Below, piece by piece: positions 44,374 through 52,757 of a stretch of DNA of 64,000 nucleotides. Position numbers and translations under genes: made by a program. Source of the DNA: Leadbetterella sp964489955 (GTDB lineage Bacteria > Bacteroidota > Bacteroidia > Cytophagales > Spirosomataceae); NCBI GenBank assembly GCA_964489955.1, contig CAZBAV010000001.1:168352-232351 (forward strand), given 5' to 3'. The notes beneath the pieces are model-generated. The model was not told the origin of the DNA. It did not search any database and was given only the letters and a program-made list of their open reading frames with translations. Within the stretch, counting starts at the first letter, position 1. Every line of letters starts with the position of its first letter.

Positions 44374-47300
44374 TTACTTATTCTCTTCACACCACGCTCT
44401 TGCATTCACGAAAGCTTCTAACCAAGGAGAAACCTCATCTTGACGACCAGCTGGGTAATTAGCCCAGTTCCATTGGAAGATCGAACGCTCGATGTGCGGC
44501 ATCGTTACTAAGTGGCGGCCAGTGCTGTCACACATCATAGCGGTGTTGAAGTCTGAGCCGTTTGGATTGTGCGGATATTGCTCGTAAGCATACTTTGCAA
44601 CGATGTTATACTGTGATTCTTCTTTTGGAAGATTGAATTTTCCTTCACCATGCGAGATCCAAACACCTAAGGTCGAACCCGCCAATGTTTTCAACATGAT
44701 AGAGTTGTTCTTCTGCACTTTTACAGATACGAAGTTCGACTCGTGTTTGCCCGAAGTATTGTGCACCATTTTGCCGTGAACATCGTGTTCCGGATTGATC
44801 AATTCCAATTCCATCCACAACTGACAACCGTTACAGATACCTACAGACATCGTATCCGGACGAGCAAAGAAATTTTTCAAAGCTGTATTGGCTTTCTCAT
44901 TGTATTTGAATGCACCAGCCCAGCCTTTTGCCGAACCTAATACATCTGAGTTAGAGAAACCACCTACAGCACCAACGAATTGGATATCTTCTAAAGTCTC
45001 ACGACCAGAGATCAAATCCGTCATGTGTACATCTTTCACATCAAATCCTGCTAAGAACATCGCGTTTGCCATTTCACGTTCCGAGTTCGAACCTTTTTCA
45101 CGAATGATGGCCGCTTTAGGGCGAGTACCTGTGTGTAATGGTTTTTTACCTGTAAATTGAGTAGGGAAAGTAAACGCTAACGGTTGATTTTTGTAATTAT
45201 TAAAACGTTCCTGAGCCATTCCGTTTTTGGACTGTTTTTGGTCTAATAAGAATGACGTTTTAAACCAGGTATCACGAGTTTCAACGACATTGAATGTAAA
45301 TGTGTCTGTATTATTTTTGAAAGAGACTTCCGTTCCTTCTATTGCCTGACCGATTTTCACGGCTTCGATACCAGCTTTTGCAAAAGCAGCTTCTAAAGTA
45401 GCATCGTCTTTTGCTTGCAATACCACTGCAATATTTTCGTTGAAGAATGTTTTTACGGTGTCTGCTTCGCCTAAACCCGATAAATCATAGTTCGCAGCAA
45501 GATTGACATCAGCAAAAGTCATTTCTAATAAGGTTGTTACCAAACCACCCGAACCTATATCATGACCTGCAACAATTTGCCCATCATTGATTAAGTCTTG
45601 GATCGTATTGAATGCTGTTTTGAAATAAGTCGCATCTGTGATGGTAGGAACTTCCTGACCAATTTTGTTCAAGATTTGAGCGAATGATGATCCACCTAAT
45701 TTGAAAGTGTCTTTCGATAGATTGATATAATAGATTGAACCTCCATTTTTAGATAAAACTGGCTCTACTACTTTTTTAATATCGGTACAATTACCCGCTG
45801 CCGAGATGATCAATGTTCCGGGAGCGATTACATTTTCGCCATTCGGATACTTTTGTTTCATCGATAAAGAGTCTTTACCTGTCGGAATATTGATGCCTAA
45901 TTCAATAGCAAAGTCCGAACACGCTTTTACCGCCTGGTACAAACGAGCATCTTCACCTTCATTGTTACACGCCCACATCCAGTTTGCTGACAAAGAAATA
46001 CCAGCCAATCCGTTGAAAATAGGAGCGAATACGATGTTTGATAAAGATTCTGCAATCGCAGTACGGCTACCTGCCGCAGGATCCACCAATGAAGCTACCG
46101 GAGAGTGACCCACTGTTGTAGCGATACCTTCCTTAGATCTGTAATCCAAAGCCATTACGCCAACATTGTTCAACGGTAATTGCAATGGACCGGCACATTG
46201 TTGTTTTGCCACACGTCCGCCCACACAACGGTCTACTTTATTAGTCAGCCAATCTTTAGCAGCAACAGCCTCTAATTGTAACACCTGATGGAGATAAGCA
46301 GGAATATTTTTTGTTTCATAAGAAAGATCCGCATAGTTGCGTTCCACTTTCTTATCATTCATAATTGTTTTTGGAGAAGAGCCAAAGAAGTCTTCCAAAG
46401 CATAGTCCATTGGTTTTTCACCGGTCGTTGCAGATTGGAAAGTAAAGCGATGATCACCTGTTACATCTCCTACAGCATACATAGGTGAGCGTTCCCGATC
46501 AGCCACACGTTGCAATGTCTCGATATCTTTATCGGCAATCACCAAGCCCATACGTTCTTGTGATTCGTTACCGATGATTTCCTTAGCAGAAAGCGTAGGG
46601 TCACCTACCGGCAATTTGTCTAAATCGATCAAACCACCAGTATCTTCAACCAATTCAGACAAACAATTTAAGTGACCACCAGCACCATGATCGTGAATAG
46701 ACACGATAGGATTGTGATCCGACTCGACCAAACCACGTACTGCATTAGCCGCACGTTTTTGCATTTCAGGGTTTGAACGTTGGATGGCATTTAATTCGAT
46801 ACCTGAACCAAAAGCACCTGTATCTGCCGACGAAACCGCCGCTCCACCCATACCGATACGGTAGTTTTCACCACCTAATATCACGATTTTATCACCTGCC
46901 TGAGGTGTATGTTTTTTAGCCTGATCTAATTTTCCATAACCAACACCACCTGCTTGCATGATGACTTTGTCATAACCCAATTTACGACCATCTTCTTCGT
47001 GTTCGAATGTCAATACCGAACCTGTAATCAAGGGTTGTCCGAATTTATTACCAAAATCAGAAGCACCATTGGAAGCTTTGATCAGGATATCCATAGGTGT
47101 TTGGTACAACCAATCACGCTCATCCATTGCTTTTTCCCAGGGACGCTCTTCGTTGAGACGGGAATAAGCCGTCATATAAATCGCTGTTCCTGCCAATGGA
47201 ATTGCTCCCTGACCACCGGCCAATCTATCTCTAATCTCACCACCCGATCCCGTAGCAGCACCAGAGAATGGCTCAACGGTAGTTGGAAAATTATGCGTTT

Positions 47301-48039
47301 CTGCTTTTACAGATAATACCGATTCAAATTCTTTCTCTGCGTAGAAATCCGGTTTATCCGCCGATAAAGGAGCGAATTGCGTCACTTTTGGCCCTTTAAC
47401 AAAGGCTACATTGTCTTTATATGCCGAAACGATTTCATTAGGATTCGTTTCAGATGTCTTCTTGATTAATTTGAAGAGAGAAGTCGGTTGCTGTTCGCCA
47501 TCAATTACGAATGTTCCGTTGAAAATCTTGTGACGACAGTGTTCTGAATTGGCTTGAGAAAACGCAAAAACCTCAGAGTCTGTCAGTTTACGACCTAATT
47601 TAGTCGAAAGATTGTTCAGATAAGCTACTTCTTCTGAGCTTAAAGCCAGACCTTCTGCTTTATTATACGCATCAATATCATCGATTTCCAAAATAGCTTC
47701 CGGTGTGATATTGATGGTGTACATTTCTTGAGTTAATGCATCGTACTTCTGCGAAATCATCGGATCGAAATCCTCAAAATCGGCAGCAACCGGTTGAAAC
47801 TCCTCGATGCGAATCAAGCCTTCAATTCCCATGTTTTGCGTGATTTCTACCGCATTGGTGCTCCAGGGTGTGATCATGGCAGCACGGGGGCCTACAAAGT
47901 TTTGATTTAGTGTATTTTCATCTAATTTTTTAGCATTGCCAAAAAGCCAGTTGAGTTTGTTAATGTCTTCCTGGGATAAAGAGTTTACACTTTGAACAGC
48001 GTATACCGTGTTCGATGGGTTCTCAAAGAAATGAATCAT
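44374..48039 (-). CDS. purL: Phosphoribosylformylglycinamidine synthase
   Basis: Fourth step of purine synthesis, turning FGAR plus glutamine into FGAM. Starting at ATG 48039 (MIHFFENPSNTVYAVQSVNS) gives 1221 residues, the long single-chain form. The synthetase half has QANSEHCRHKIFNG and VKAETHNFPTTVEPFSGAAT. The C-terminal glutaminase (about 965-1221) has VGICNGCQLW with the nucleophile cysteine and the HGEGKF block. A TTG 12 codons upstream lies in the duplicated sequence and is unlikely. It looks more GC-rich than its neighbours to my eye; I did not compute it. Confidence 0.96.
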   Translation of the reverse strand: MIHFFENPSNTVYAVQSVNSLSQEDINKLNWLFGNAKKLDENTLNQNFVGPRAAMITPWSTNAVEITQNMGIEGLIRIEEFQPVAADFEDFDPMISQKYDALTQEMYTINITPEAILEIDDIDAYNKAEGLALSSEEVAYLNNLSTKLGRKLTDSEVFAFSQANSEHCRHKIFNGTFVIDGEQQPTSLFKLIKKTSETNPNEIVSAYKDNVAFVKGPKVTQFAPLSADKPDFYAEKEFESVLSVKAETHNFPTTVEPFSGAATGSGGEIRDRLAGGQGAIPLAGTAIYMTAYSRLNEERPWEKAMDERDWLYQTPMDILIKASNGASDFGNKFGQPLITGSVLTFEHEEDGRKLGYDKVIMQAGGVGYGKLDQAKKHTPQAGDKIVILGGENYRIGMGGAAVSSADTGAFGSGIELNAIQRSNPEMQKRAANAVRGLVESDHNPIVSIHDHGAGGHLNCLSELVEDTGGLIDLDKLPVGDPTLSAKEIIGNESQERMGLVIADKDIETLQRVADRERSPMYAVGDVTGDHRFTFQSATTGEKPMDYALEDFFGSSPKTIMNDKKVERNYADLSYETKNIPAYLHQVLQLEAVAAKDWLTNKVDRCVGGRVAKQQCAGPLQLPLNNVGVMALDYRSKEGIATTVGHSPVASLVDPAAGSRTAIAESLSNIVFAPIFNGLAGISLSANWMWACNNEGEDARLYQAVKACSDFAIELGINIPTGKDSLSMKQKYPNGENVIAPGTLIISAAGNCTDIKKVVEPVLSKNGGSIYYINLSKDTFKLGGSSFAQILNKIGQEVPTITDATYFKTAFNTIQDLINDGQIVAGHDIGSGGLVTTLLEMTFADVNLAANYDLSGLGEADTVKTFFNENIAVVLQAKDDATLEAAFAKAGIEAVKIGQAIEGTEVSFKNNTDTFTFNVVETRDTWFKTSFLLDQKQSKNGMAQERFNNYKNQPLAFTFPTQFTGKKPLHTGTRPKAAIIREKGSNSEREMANAMFLAGFDVKDVHMTDLISGRETLEDIQFVGAVGGFSNSDVLGSAKGWAGAFKYNEKANTALKNFFARPDTMSVGICNGCQLWMELELINPEHDVHGKMVHNTSGKHESNFVSVKVQKNNSIMLKTLAGSTLGVWISHGEGKFNLPKEESQYNIVAKYAYEQYPHNPNGSDFNTAMMCDSTGRHLVTMPHIERSIFQWNWANYPAGRQDEVSPWLEAFVNARAWCEENK

Positions 48040-48074
48040 TACAAGAATTTTGGGAGTGTTTTTTTGAAAAGACA

Positions 48075-48103
48075 AAGTTACTTGGTTTTTTCGGGAATAG
48101 GAA
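48075..48103. repeat. 29-nt direct repeat, copy 1
   Basis: Identical to 49633-49661. It starts 36 nt upstream of the purL ATG. The copies flank the TlpA-like gene. Confidence 0.9.
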
Positions 48104-48249
48104 AAAGTAATGAATGTTTGGAAGGAGTAGAAGATATCAATAGAGTTCTTAATCCTACTTTTTTACAAAGAAGAGTATTTTTAAAGCTTGAATAGAAAGA
48201 AATCTGTATTTTCACCATAAATAAACTATGCTTACCTGATTCATGGTTA

Positions 48250-48277
48250 TTCTTGTTTAAATTTGTTTAAACAAGAA
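48250..48277. promoter_or_regulatory. Palindrome upstream of TlpA gene
   Basis: ttcttgtttaaa and tttaaacaagaa form a perfect 12-bp dyad with a 4-nt loop, 28 nt before the ATG at 48305. It could be an operator or a leader hairpin. Confidence 0.55.
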
Positions 48278-48304
48278 CAGAACCTTAACTTGAATCTCTA
48301 CTCC

Positions 48305-49444
48305 ATGACAAAAAAAAGTTTTTTCATCTTTCTATTAGTCGCTACTTTCCAGCTTTCATATGCTCAAACCGTAGTTTTAAAAGGGAAGGTTTTTGATAAT
48401 TCAAAAAATCTAATGTTGCTTGAAGCTCATGAAGATGCTAGGGATTCAAATATTAAGATTCCATTATCTGCTGACTCGACGTTTGAATACCAAGTCACTA
48501 ATCCTGAAGATTTAGCTTATCAACTCATATTAGAGAATGAATTCAGGGCTGGTGTTTTTAACTCTCAGATATTTTTTACAGATAATGATACTATAACATT
48601 TAATCTGTATCCAAGAAAAGATTTTTCAAAAAATTTAGTAATTGGAAGTGCAAAAACAAAAGATCTAACGGATTTTAAAAACAAGGTTGACAATCTGTTT
48701 AAACAAAGGGTAATTGAAATAAAAATGGAGATTGACTCATTATTAAAAAATAACCAAAAAGATTCTGAAGAGTTTAAAAACCTTTTAAGTAAGATGGATT
48801 ATTTACAAGCCGAGTATTGGGAAAAAAACTTTCAGGAGATTGAAGTGTCTCCCTCCATTCCTAAATATTCTATTCTTGTTGAAATGACAAAGCGAGCTTT
48901 AAAAACACCGTTTTTAAGTAGAGATAGATTGTTTGGAGTTGCTAAACTATACAAAGAAACTTACCCTGAGCACCTTTACACCGAAACACTTGCAAAAGAG
49001 CTTGAAGTTTTAACTTTTAAAACAGGGACTTCTTTTCCTGAAATAAAAATGACTAGACTGTCAGGAGAAACAGATTCTTTGTCTGCTTATGTACAAAAGG
49101 ATAAAATAGTTATACTGCATTTATGGACACCATGGTGCGGTCCGTGCATCAAAAAAGGTAAAGAGTTAGCGTATTTCTACAAAGAGTATAATGATAAGGG
49201 TTTAGAGGTTATCGGTGTTTTAGGAGGGATTAAGACTCCTAATGATGGACAAAAAACTTTAGAGAAATACCCCTCTCCTTGGAAAACCTTTTTGGAAGTT
49301 AACTCAGCTAATAACATTTGGAATAAATATGGACTAGGGCAATCTGGTGGTGGTGTTTTTGTAATAAATAAATCTGGTCAAATCATTAATGCGGAAGGTA
49401 GTATAGGAGAAATAAAAGATATTCTTAAGAAAGAACTTCCATAA
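48305..49444 (+). CDS. TlpA-like periplasmic thioredoxin with DUF4369-like N-terminus
   Basis: A 379-residue exported thiol-disulfide protein starting at ATG 48305 (MTKKSFFIFLLVATFQLSYA, a signal peptide). The N-terminal part (about 20-130) resembles the DUF4369 lipoprotein-like domain: VVLKGKVFDNSKNLMLLEAH. A helical stretch (about 130-230) leads to the thioredoxin fold (about 245-379) with the redox motif WTPWCGPCIKKG. Such proteins commonly reduce partners in the periplasm. Flanked by the 29-nt direct repeat, so probably part of the inserted segment. Confidence 0.85.
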   Translation: MTKKSFFIFLLVATFQLSYAQTVVLKGKVFDNSKNLMLLEAHEDARDSNIKIPLSADSTFEYQVTNPEDLAYQLILENEFRAGVFNSQIFFTDNDTITFNLYPRKDFSKNLVIGSAKTKDLTDFKNKVDNLFKQRVIEIKMEIDSLLKNNQKDSEEFKNLLSKMDYLQAEYWEKNFQEIEVSPSIPKYSILVEMTKRALKTPFLSRDRLFGVAKLYKETYPEHLYTETLAKELEVLTFKTGTSFPEIKMTRLSGETDSLSAYVQKDKIVILHLWTPWCGPCIKKGKELAYFYKEYNDKGLEVIGVLGGIKTPNDGQKTLEKYPSPWKTFLEVNSANNIWNKYGLGQSGGGVFVINKSGQIINAEGSIGEIKDILKKELP

Positions 49445-49478
49445 AGTTGTTTAATTAATAGCAATTTTAAGTACCATT

Positions 49479-49653
49479 TTACTCAGAATCTAAGAAAACC
49501 CCAAAATCTGGGTCCAAGGAAACATTAGAGTAACGCACAATTTAGGAGGACAAAATAATGAACTTTAGTTTCCCGGTGGGGAGCTGCGGTTTATTCAGTT
49601 AATGATAAAAGAAAGTGTTCTTTTTAATGACCAAGTTACTTGGTTTTTTCGGG
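49479..49653 (+). pseudogene. rlmF: Decayed rlmF fragment
   Basis: Matches the intact rlmF from 50963 to about 51130 at roughly 85 percent by eye, with one extra base (near 49515) that shifts the frame. Long identical strings include tttcccggtggggagct and ggtttattcagttaatgata. It has no start, lacks the SAM-binding half, and ends in a stop shortly after the QVTWFF segment. Confidence 0.92.
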
Positions 49654-49661
49654 AATAGGAA
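49633..49661. repeat. 29-nt direct repeat, copy 2
   Basis: Identical to 48075-48103, aagttacttggtttt and onward. It begins inside the rlmF remnant and ends beyond it. Confidence 0.9.
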
Positions 49662-49787
49662 GAAAAGAAATTTGATAAGAAGTTATGTTTCTTTAATTAT
49701 CATTCCTTGAGATTCTATAGGAAAAGAATCATTTTAGTATAAGTTCATTTTTTTTTGGATGTTTGAAATTGAAAATTTCTGGTGTTT

Positions 49788-50123
49788 ATGGATAACAAAT
49801 TGTTTTACAAGAATCTTTCAGACGACTGGGAAGATTTAGGTGATGGTGTTAAACGCAAAATTGCGGTTCACTTATCTGACCTGATGTTGGTTTACGTAAG
49901 ATTTGATAAAGGAGCTGTAGGGGCGTTACATGAGCATCATCATACACAAACATCCTACGTGAAGTCAGGAGTATTTAAGTATAAAATTGGTAAGGAAGAG
50001 CGAGAAATAACCGAAGGAGACAGCTGTATCATTCCTCCTAACACATTACATGGTTGTGTTTGTATCGAACCGGGCGAGATTATAGACTCTTTTACACCAC
50101 AAAGAGATGATTTTTTAAGCTGA
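49788..50123 (+). CDS. Cupin domain protein
   Basis: A 111-residue single-domain cupin. The first cupin motif is GALHEHHHTQTSYVKSGVF (metal-ligand histidines about 47-50, glutamate replaced by serine/lysine region). The second is PPNTLHGCVCIEPGEIIDSF (histidine about 91). I prefer the ATG at 49788 to a GTG two codons before. Role unknown; cupins are isomerases, oxygenases or ligand-binding proteins. It lies between the dead and the intact rlmF. Confidence 0.8.
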   Translation: MDNKLFYKNLSDDWEDLGDGVKRKIAVHLSDLMLVYVRFDKGAVGALHEHHHTQTSYVKSGVFKYKIGKEEREITEGDSCIIPPNTLHGCVCIEPGEIIDSFTPQRDDFLS

Positions 50124-50400
50124 CATTTTGGACTTAGTTTATGACTTTTCATATTCTGAATAAGCAAAAACACTTTACATTTAGTCAAGTAGAGATGTAC
50201 TGTGTTGTGGGAATAAATCCTTAAGGAGATAAATATATCAGTAAAAGGCAGATTTTGTTATATATAAGCATATTTGGAAGTTTAAGCACACATAGTTTTG
50301 GAGATGGGGATGTTGGGTTAGCAGTAAAGAATGACTAGAGGTGTTGGTCATAGACAAAAACAATTGCCTTACCTTTGTTAATTAAGAAGCAGCAGAACAT

Positions 50401-51264
50401 TTGAAAAAACACCATCCCAGAAGTAGGCATAATTTACTGTATGATTTTGAGAAATTAGTGACGGTAGTTCCTGAATTAGAGTTCTTTTTAACAAAGAACC
50501 CAAATGGAGAAACTACTATCTCTTATGCCGAACCCGAAGCAGTTAAGCTGCTGAACAAAGCTTTACTTTTAACTGAATACGATGTAACTTATTGGGAAAT
50601 ACCAGAAGGGCAGCTTTGTCCGCCAATTCCAGGTCGGGCAGATTATATTCATTATTTAGCTGATTTGTTTAAGGAAGGCAGAGAGAGTAAACACATTTTG
50701 GATGTCGGCACAGGAGCTAATCTAATTTATCCTATTCTAGGTGCTTCTATTTACGGTTGGACTTTTGTGGGAACAGATGTGAGTAAAGGATCCATGGAAA
50801 ATGCCCAAAGTATCATAGACAAGAACCCAGGCTTTGCGTCAAAGATAAATCTACGTTTGCAACCCGAAATTTTGCATGTTTTGAAGAATGTCATCCATGG
50901 GAGTGATTACTTTGATGCCGTTTTGTGTAATCCGCCATTTTTTAAATCGGCGGAAGAAGCTTTTACCCAAAATCTAAGAAAACGTCAGAACCTGGGTCAA
51001 GGGAACAGCAAAATAACGCACAATTTTGGAGGGCAAAATAATGAACTTTGGTTTCCCGGTGGGGAGCTGAGGTTTATTCAGTTAATGATAAAGGAAAGTG
51101 TTCTGTTTAAAAATCAAGTGAACTGGTTTACCTGTTTAGTTTCAAATAAAGATAATCTTTATTCGCTACAAAAGCTTTTAAAGAAAGTAGAAACAAAGGA
51201 AATAGAAATCGTGAAAATGCAGCAGGGGAACAAGCAGAGTCGGTTTTTGGCTTGGAGATTTTAG
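50401..51264 (+). CDS. rlmF: 23S rRNA (adenine-1618-N6)-methyltransferase
   Basis: Methylates A1618 of 23S rRNA with SAM. In 287 residues, a SAM-binding region (LDVGTGANLIYPILGAS, about 101-117) is followed by VGTDVSKGSMENAQSI and the catalytic NPPF motif (AVLCNPPFFKSAEEAF, about 175-190). The start is a TTG (50401): an in-frame stop lies at 50383-50385 and no ATG occurs between. A decayed partial copy of its 3' half lies 0.9 kb upstream. Confidence 0.93.
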   Translation: MKKHHPRSRHNLLYDFEKLVTVVPELEFFLTKNPNGETTISYAEPEAVKLLNKALLLTEYDVTYWEIPEGQLCPPIPGRADYIHYLADLFKEGRESKHILDVGTGANLIYPILGASIYGWTFVGTDVSKGSMENAQSIIDKNPGFASKINLRLQPEILHVLKNVIHGSDYFDAVLCNPPFFKSAEEAFTQNLRKRQNLGQGNSKITHNFGGQNNELWFPGGELRFIQLMIKESVLFKNQVNWFTCLVSNKDNLYSLQKLLKKVETKEIEIVKMQQGNKQSRFLAWRF

Positions 51265-51340
51265 GAAATATATTAATTATTCTATAACGGTACATATTTT
51301 AGTTTGGAAGTGCCTTCCGAATCTTTTTTCTTTGTGAAAT

Positions 51341-51553
51341 ATGGAAGAGAACTGGTTTTCAAGACCACAAAAGAAGCATGTTATGGGCTTTGGTATTCTG
51401 TGGTCAGTAGGCGTTTTACTGCTTTTAATTGCTGTAACCGATTTCTTTAGGTCGTTTAGTTTAAAGGGAGGTAATCTTATGATATTATTTTTGATATTTT
51501 CGTCCACTTTCGCGTTCATTAAGATTTATGTAAATTACCTGAACAGAAAATGA
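51341..51553 (+). CDS. Small two-helix membrane protein
   Basis: A 70-residue protein. A polar N-terminus (MEENWFSRPQKKHVMG) precedes two helices: FGILWSVGVLLLLIAVTDFF and LMILFLIFSSTFAFIKIYV. Its stop overlaps the next gene by 4 nt (atga), so the two are translationally coupled, which supports it being real. No family recognised. Confidence 0.65.
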   Translation: MEENWFSRPQKKHVMGFGILWSVGVLLLLIAVTDFFRSFSLKGGNLMILFLIFSSTFAFIKIYVNYLNRK

Positions 51554-52014
51554 AAAAATGTTTATTGCCTTTAATGTTTCTTGTATTCCAAGCTTGCTGT
51601 CCATCTAGCAAGGAAGAAAAAAAGAATTTCGATTGGCTAGTGGGAGAATGGGAGAGGGCTAATGAAGAAGAGGGGAGGAGTACTTTCGAAAATTGGAAGA
51701 AAGAGAATGACTCTACCTATGTTGGCTTTGGCTTTACTTTAAAGGGACAGGATACTGTTTGGTATGAAAACACTATTTTTGCTACCAGAGATGGCATGTG
51801 GAAACTTCAGGTTAGCCTAAAGGACAGTGAAGCTAGTGTCGATTTTAAAGCGACAAATTTTGACGAAAACTCCTTTGTAGTTGAAAACCCGGAAAATGAT
51901 TTTCCGAAGGTCATTACTTATAAAAAAGAAGGAGAAAAACTTATTGCTGAGATTTCGGATGCTGATATGAAAATCGGTTATGATTTTGTAAAAAAGCAAA
52001 GTGTTAAGCCTTAA
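51550..52014 (+). CDS. DUF6265-like lipoprotein
   Basis: A 154-residue lipoprotein (lipobox FQACCPS around residue 15). The mature part starts with FDWLVGEWERANEEEGRSTF, then DSTYVGFGFTLKGQDTVWYE, and ends FPKVITYKKEGEKLIAEISD. This beta-barrel-like pattern (a lipocalin-like weight of WLVGEW) fits DUF6265. Function unknown. It is coupled to the 70-residue membrane protein by a 4-nt overlap. Confidence 0.8.
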   Translation: MKKCLLPLMFLVFQACCPSSKEEKKNFDWLVGEWERANEEEGRSTFENWKKENDSTYVGFGFTLKGQDTVWYENTIFATRDGMWKLQVSLKDSEASVDFKATNFDENSFVVENPENDFPKVITYKKEGEKLIAEISDADMKIGYDFVKKQSVKP

Positions 52015-52109
52015 ACAACCTCCGAAATAGTTAAGAACTAATTACCGATTTCGTTACTCTATGTATTGGGACAAGTTGTAAATTTCCACTATAATTTGAG
52101 AACTTGCTT

Positions 52110-52526
52110 ATGTGGTTATTTTATGCCCTTTTATCTGCTTTTTTTGCTGCTCTTACTGCTATTTTTGGGAAACTAGGTGTGTCAAATGTGAATTCTAACC
52201 TTGCAACGGGAATCCGAACTATTGTTATCTTATTTATGATTTGGGGCATTGTCTTTGGAAGAGGGGAGGCAAAGGGTATAGGTGATTTATCTAAGCAAAA
52301 TGTGATTTTTCTTGTGGTTTCTGGACTAGCAACGGGTTTATCTTGGCTGTTTTATTTCAAAGCTCTGCAACTGGGAGATGTTTCTCAAGTGGCTCCAATA
52401 GATAAGTTAAGCCTAGCTTTAACCATTCTTTTAGCGGCTACTTTCTTAGGCGAATCACTTACTCTTAAGACAGCCATTGGCGGCGGACTCATTATTCTTG
52501 GAACGTTGGTTTTGGCCTGGAAGTAA
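52110..52526 (+). CDS. EamA-family small transporter
   Basis: A 138-residue protein with one EamA domain (about five helices) instead of the usual two, like the small half-size members. It starts at ATG 52110 (MWLFYALLSAFFAALTAIFG). GLATGLSWLFYFKALQLGDV and PIDKLSLALTILLAATFLGE are the conserved helices. Half-size EamA proteins are thought to dimerise and export metabolites. Substrate unknown. Confidence 0.88.
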   Translation: MWLFYALLSAFFAALTAIFGKLGVSNVNSNLATGIRTIVILFMIWGIVFGRGEAKGIGDLSKQNVIFLVVSGLATGLSWLFYFKALQLGDVSQVAPIDKLSLALTILLAATFLGESLTLKTAIGGGLIILGTLVLAWK

Positions 52527-52542
52527 CCCTGATAAAAAAGAA

Positions 52543-52752
52543 TTACTCTTCCGTTTTGGGTTTGATGTCCTTCTCAAGAAATAATCGTTCATATTCTTCA
52601 AAGCGGTGCTCCCTTACAGGTCTTACGTAAGGTTCTGTTTTGAAGTATAAAAGTAAAGCCGGGCTAATCTGTTTGTATTTTTCTACATACTCGTAATGGA
52701 TGAGTTCTCCATTGTCTATTCTTTGTCTTATTCTGTTATGGTAGGGGTACAT
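52543..52752 (-). CDS. Small conserved hypothetical protein
   Basis: A 69-residue, charged, soluble protein beginning MYPYHNRIRQRIDNGELIHY and containing YKQISPALLLYFKTEPYVRPVREHRF in two parts. The pattern is one I associate with a small conserved family of unknown function in Bacteroidota. It lies 5 nt downstream of the oxidoreductase on the same strand, so the two are probably cotranscribed. Confidence 0.65.
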   Translation of the reverse strand: MYPYHNRIRQRIDNGELIHYEYVEKYKQISPALLLYFKTEPYVRPVREHRFEEYERLFLEKDIKPKTEE

Positions 52753-52757
52753 TATTC

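Larger units (their letters stand above)
49445..49787. other. Intergenic region holding the rlmF remnant
   Basis: 343 nt. About half is the dead rlmF piece and the second direct-repeat copy; the remainder is AT-rich and should carry the cupin promoter. Confidence 0.6.

Noticed and set aside
47992..48195. 67-codon plus-strand frame over the purL start
   Set aside because: It is antisense to purL for its first part and continues through the duplicated repeat; no start signal or family supports it.
42470..49444. Insertion sequence or transposon as cause of the mosaic
   Set aside because: No transposase, terminal inverted repeats or target-site duplication typical of an IS were found; homologous recombination explains the duplicates better.
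51277..51519. 80-codon minus-strand frame opposite the small membrane gene
   Set aside because: It is antisense to a coupled gene pair on the plus strand with better coding features.
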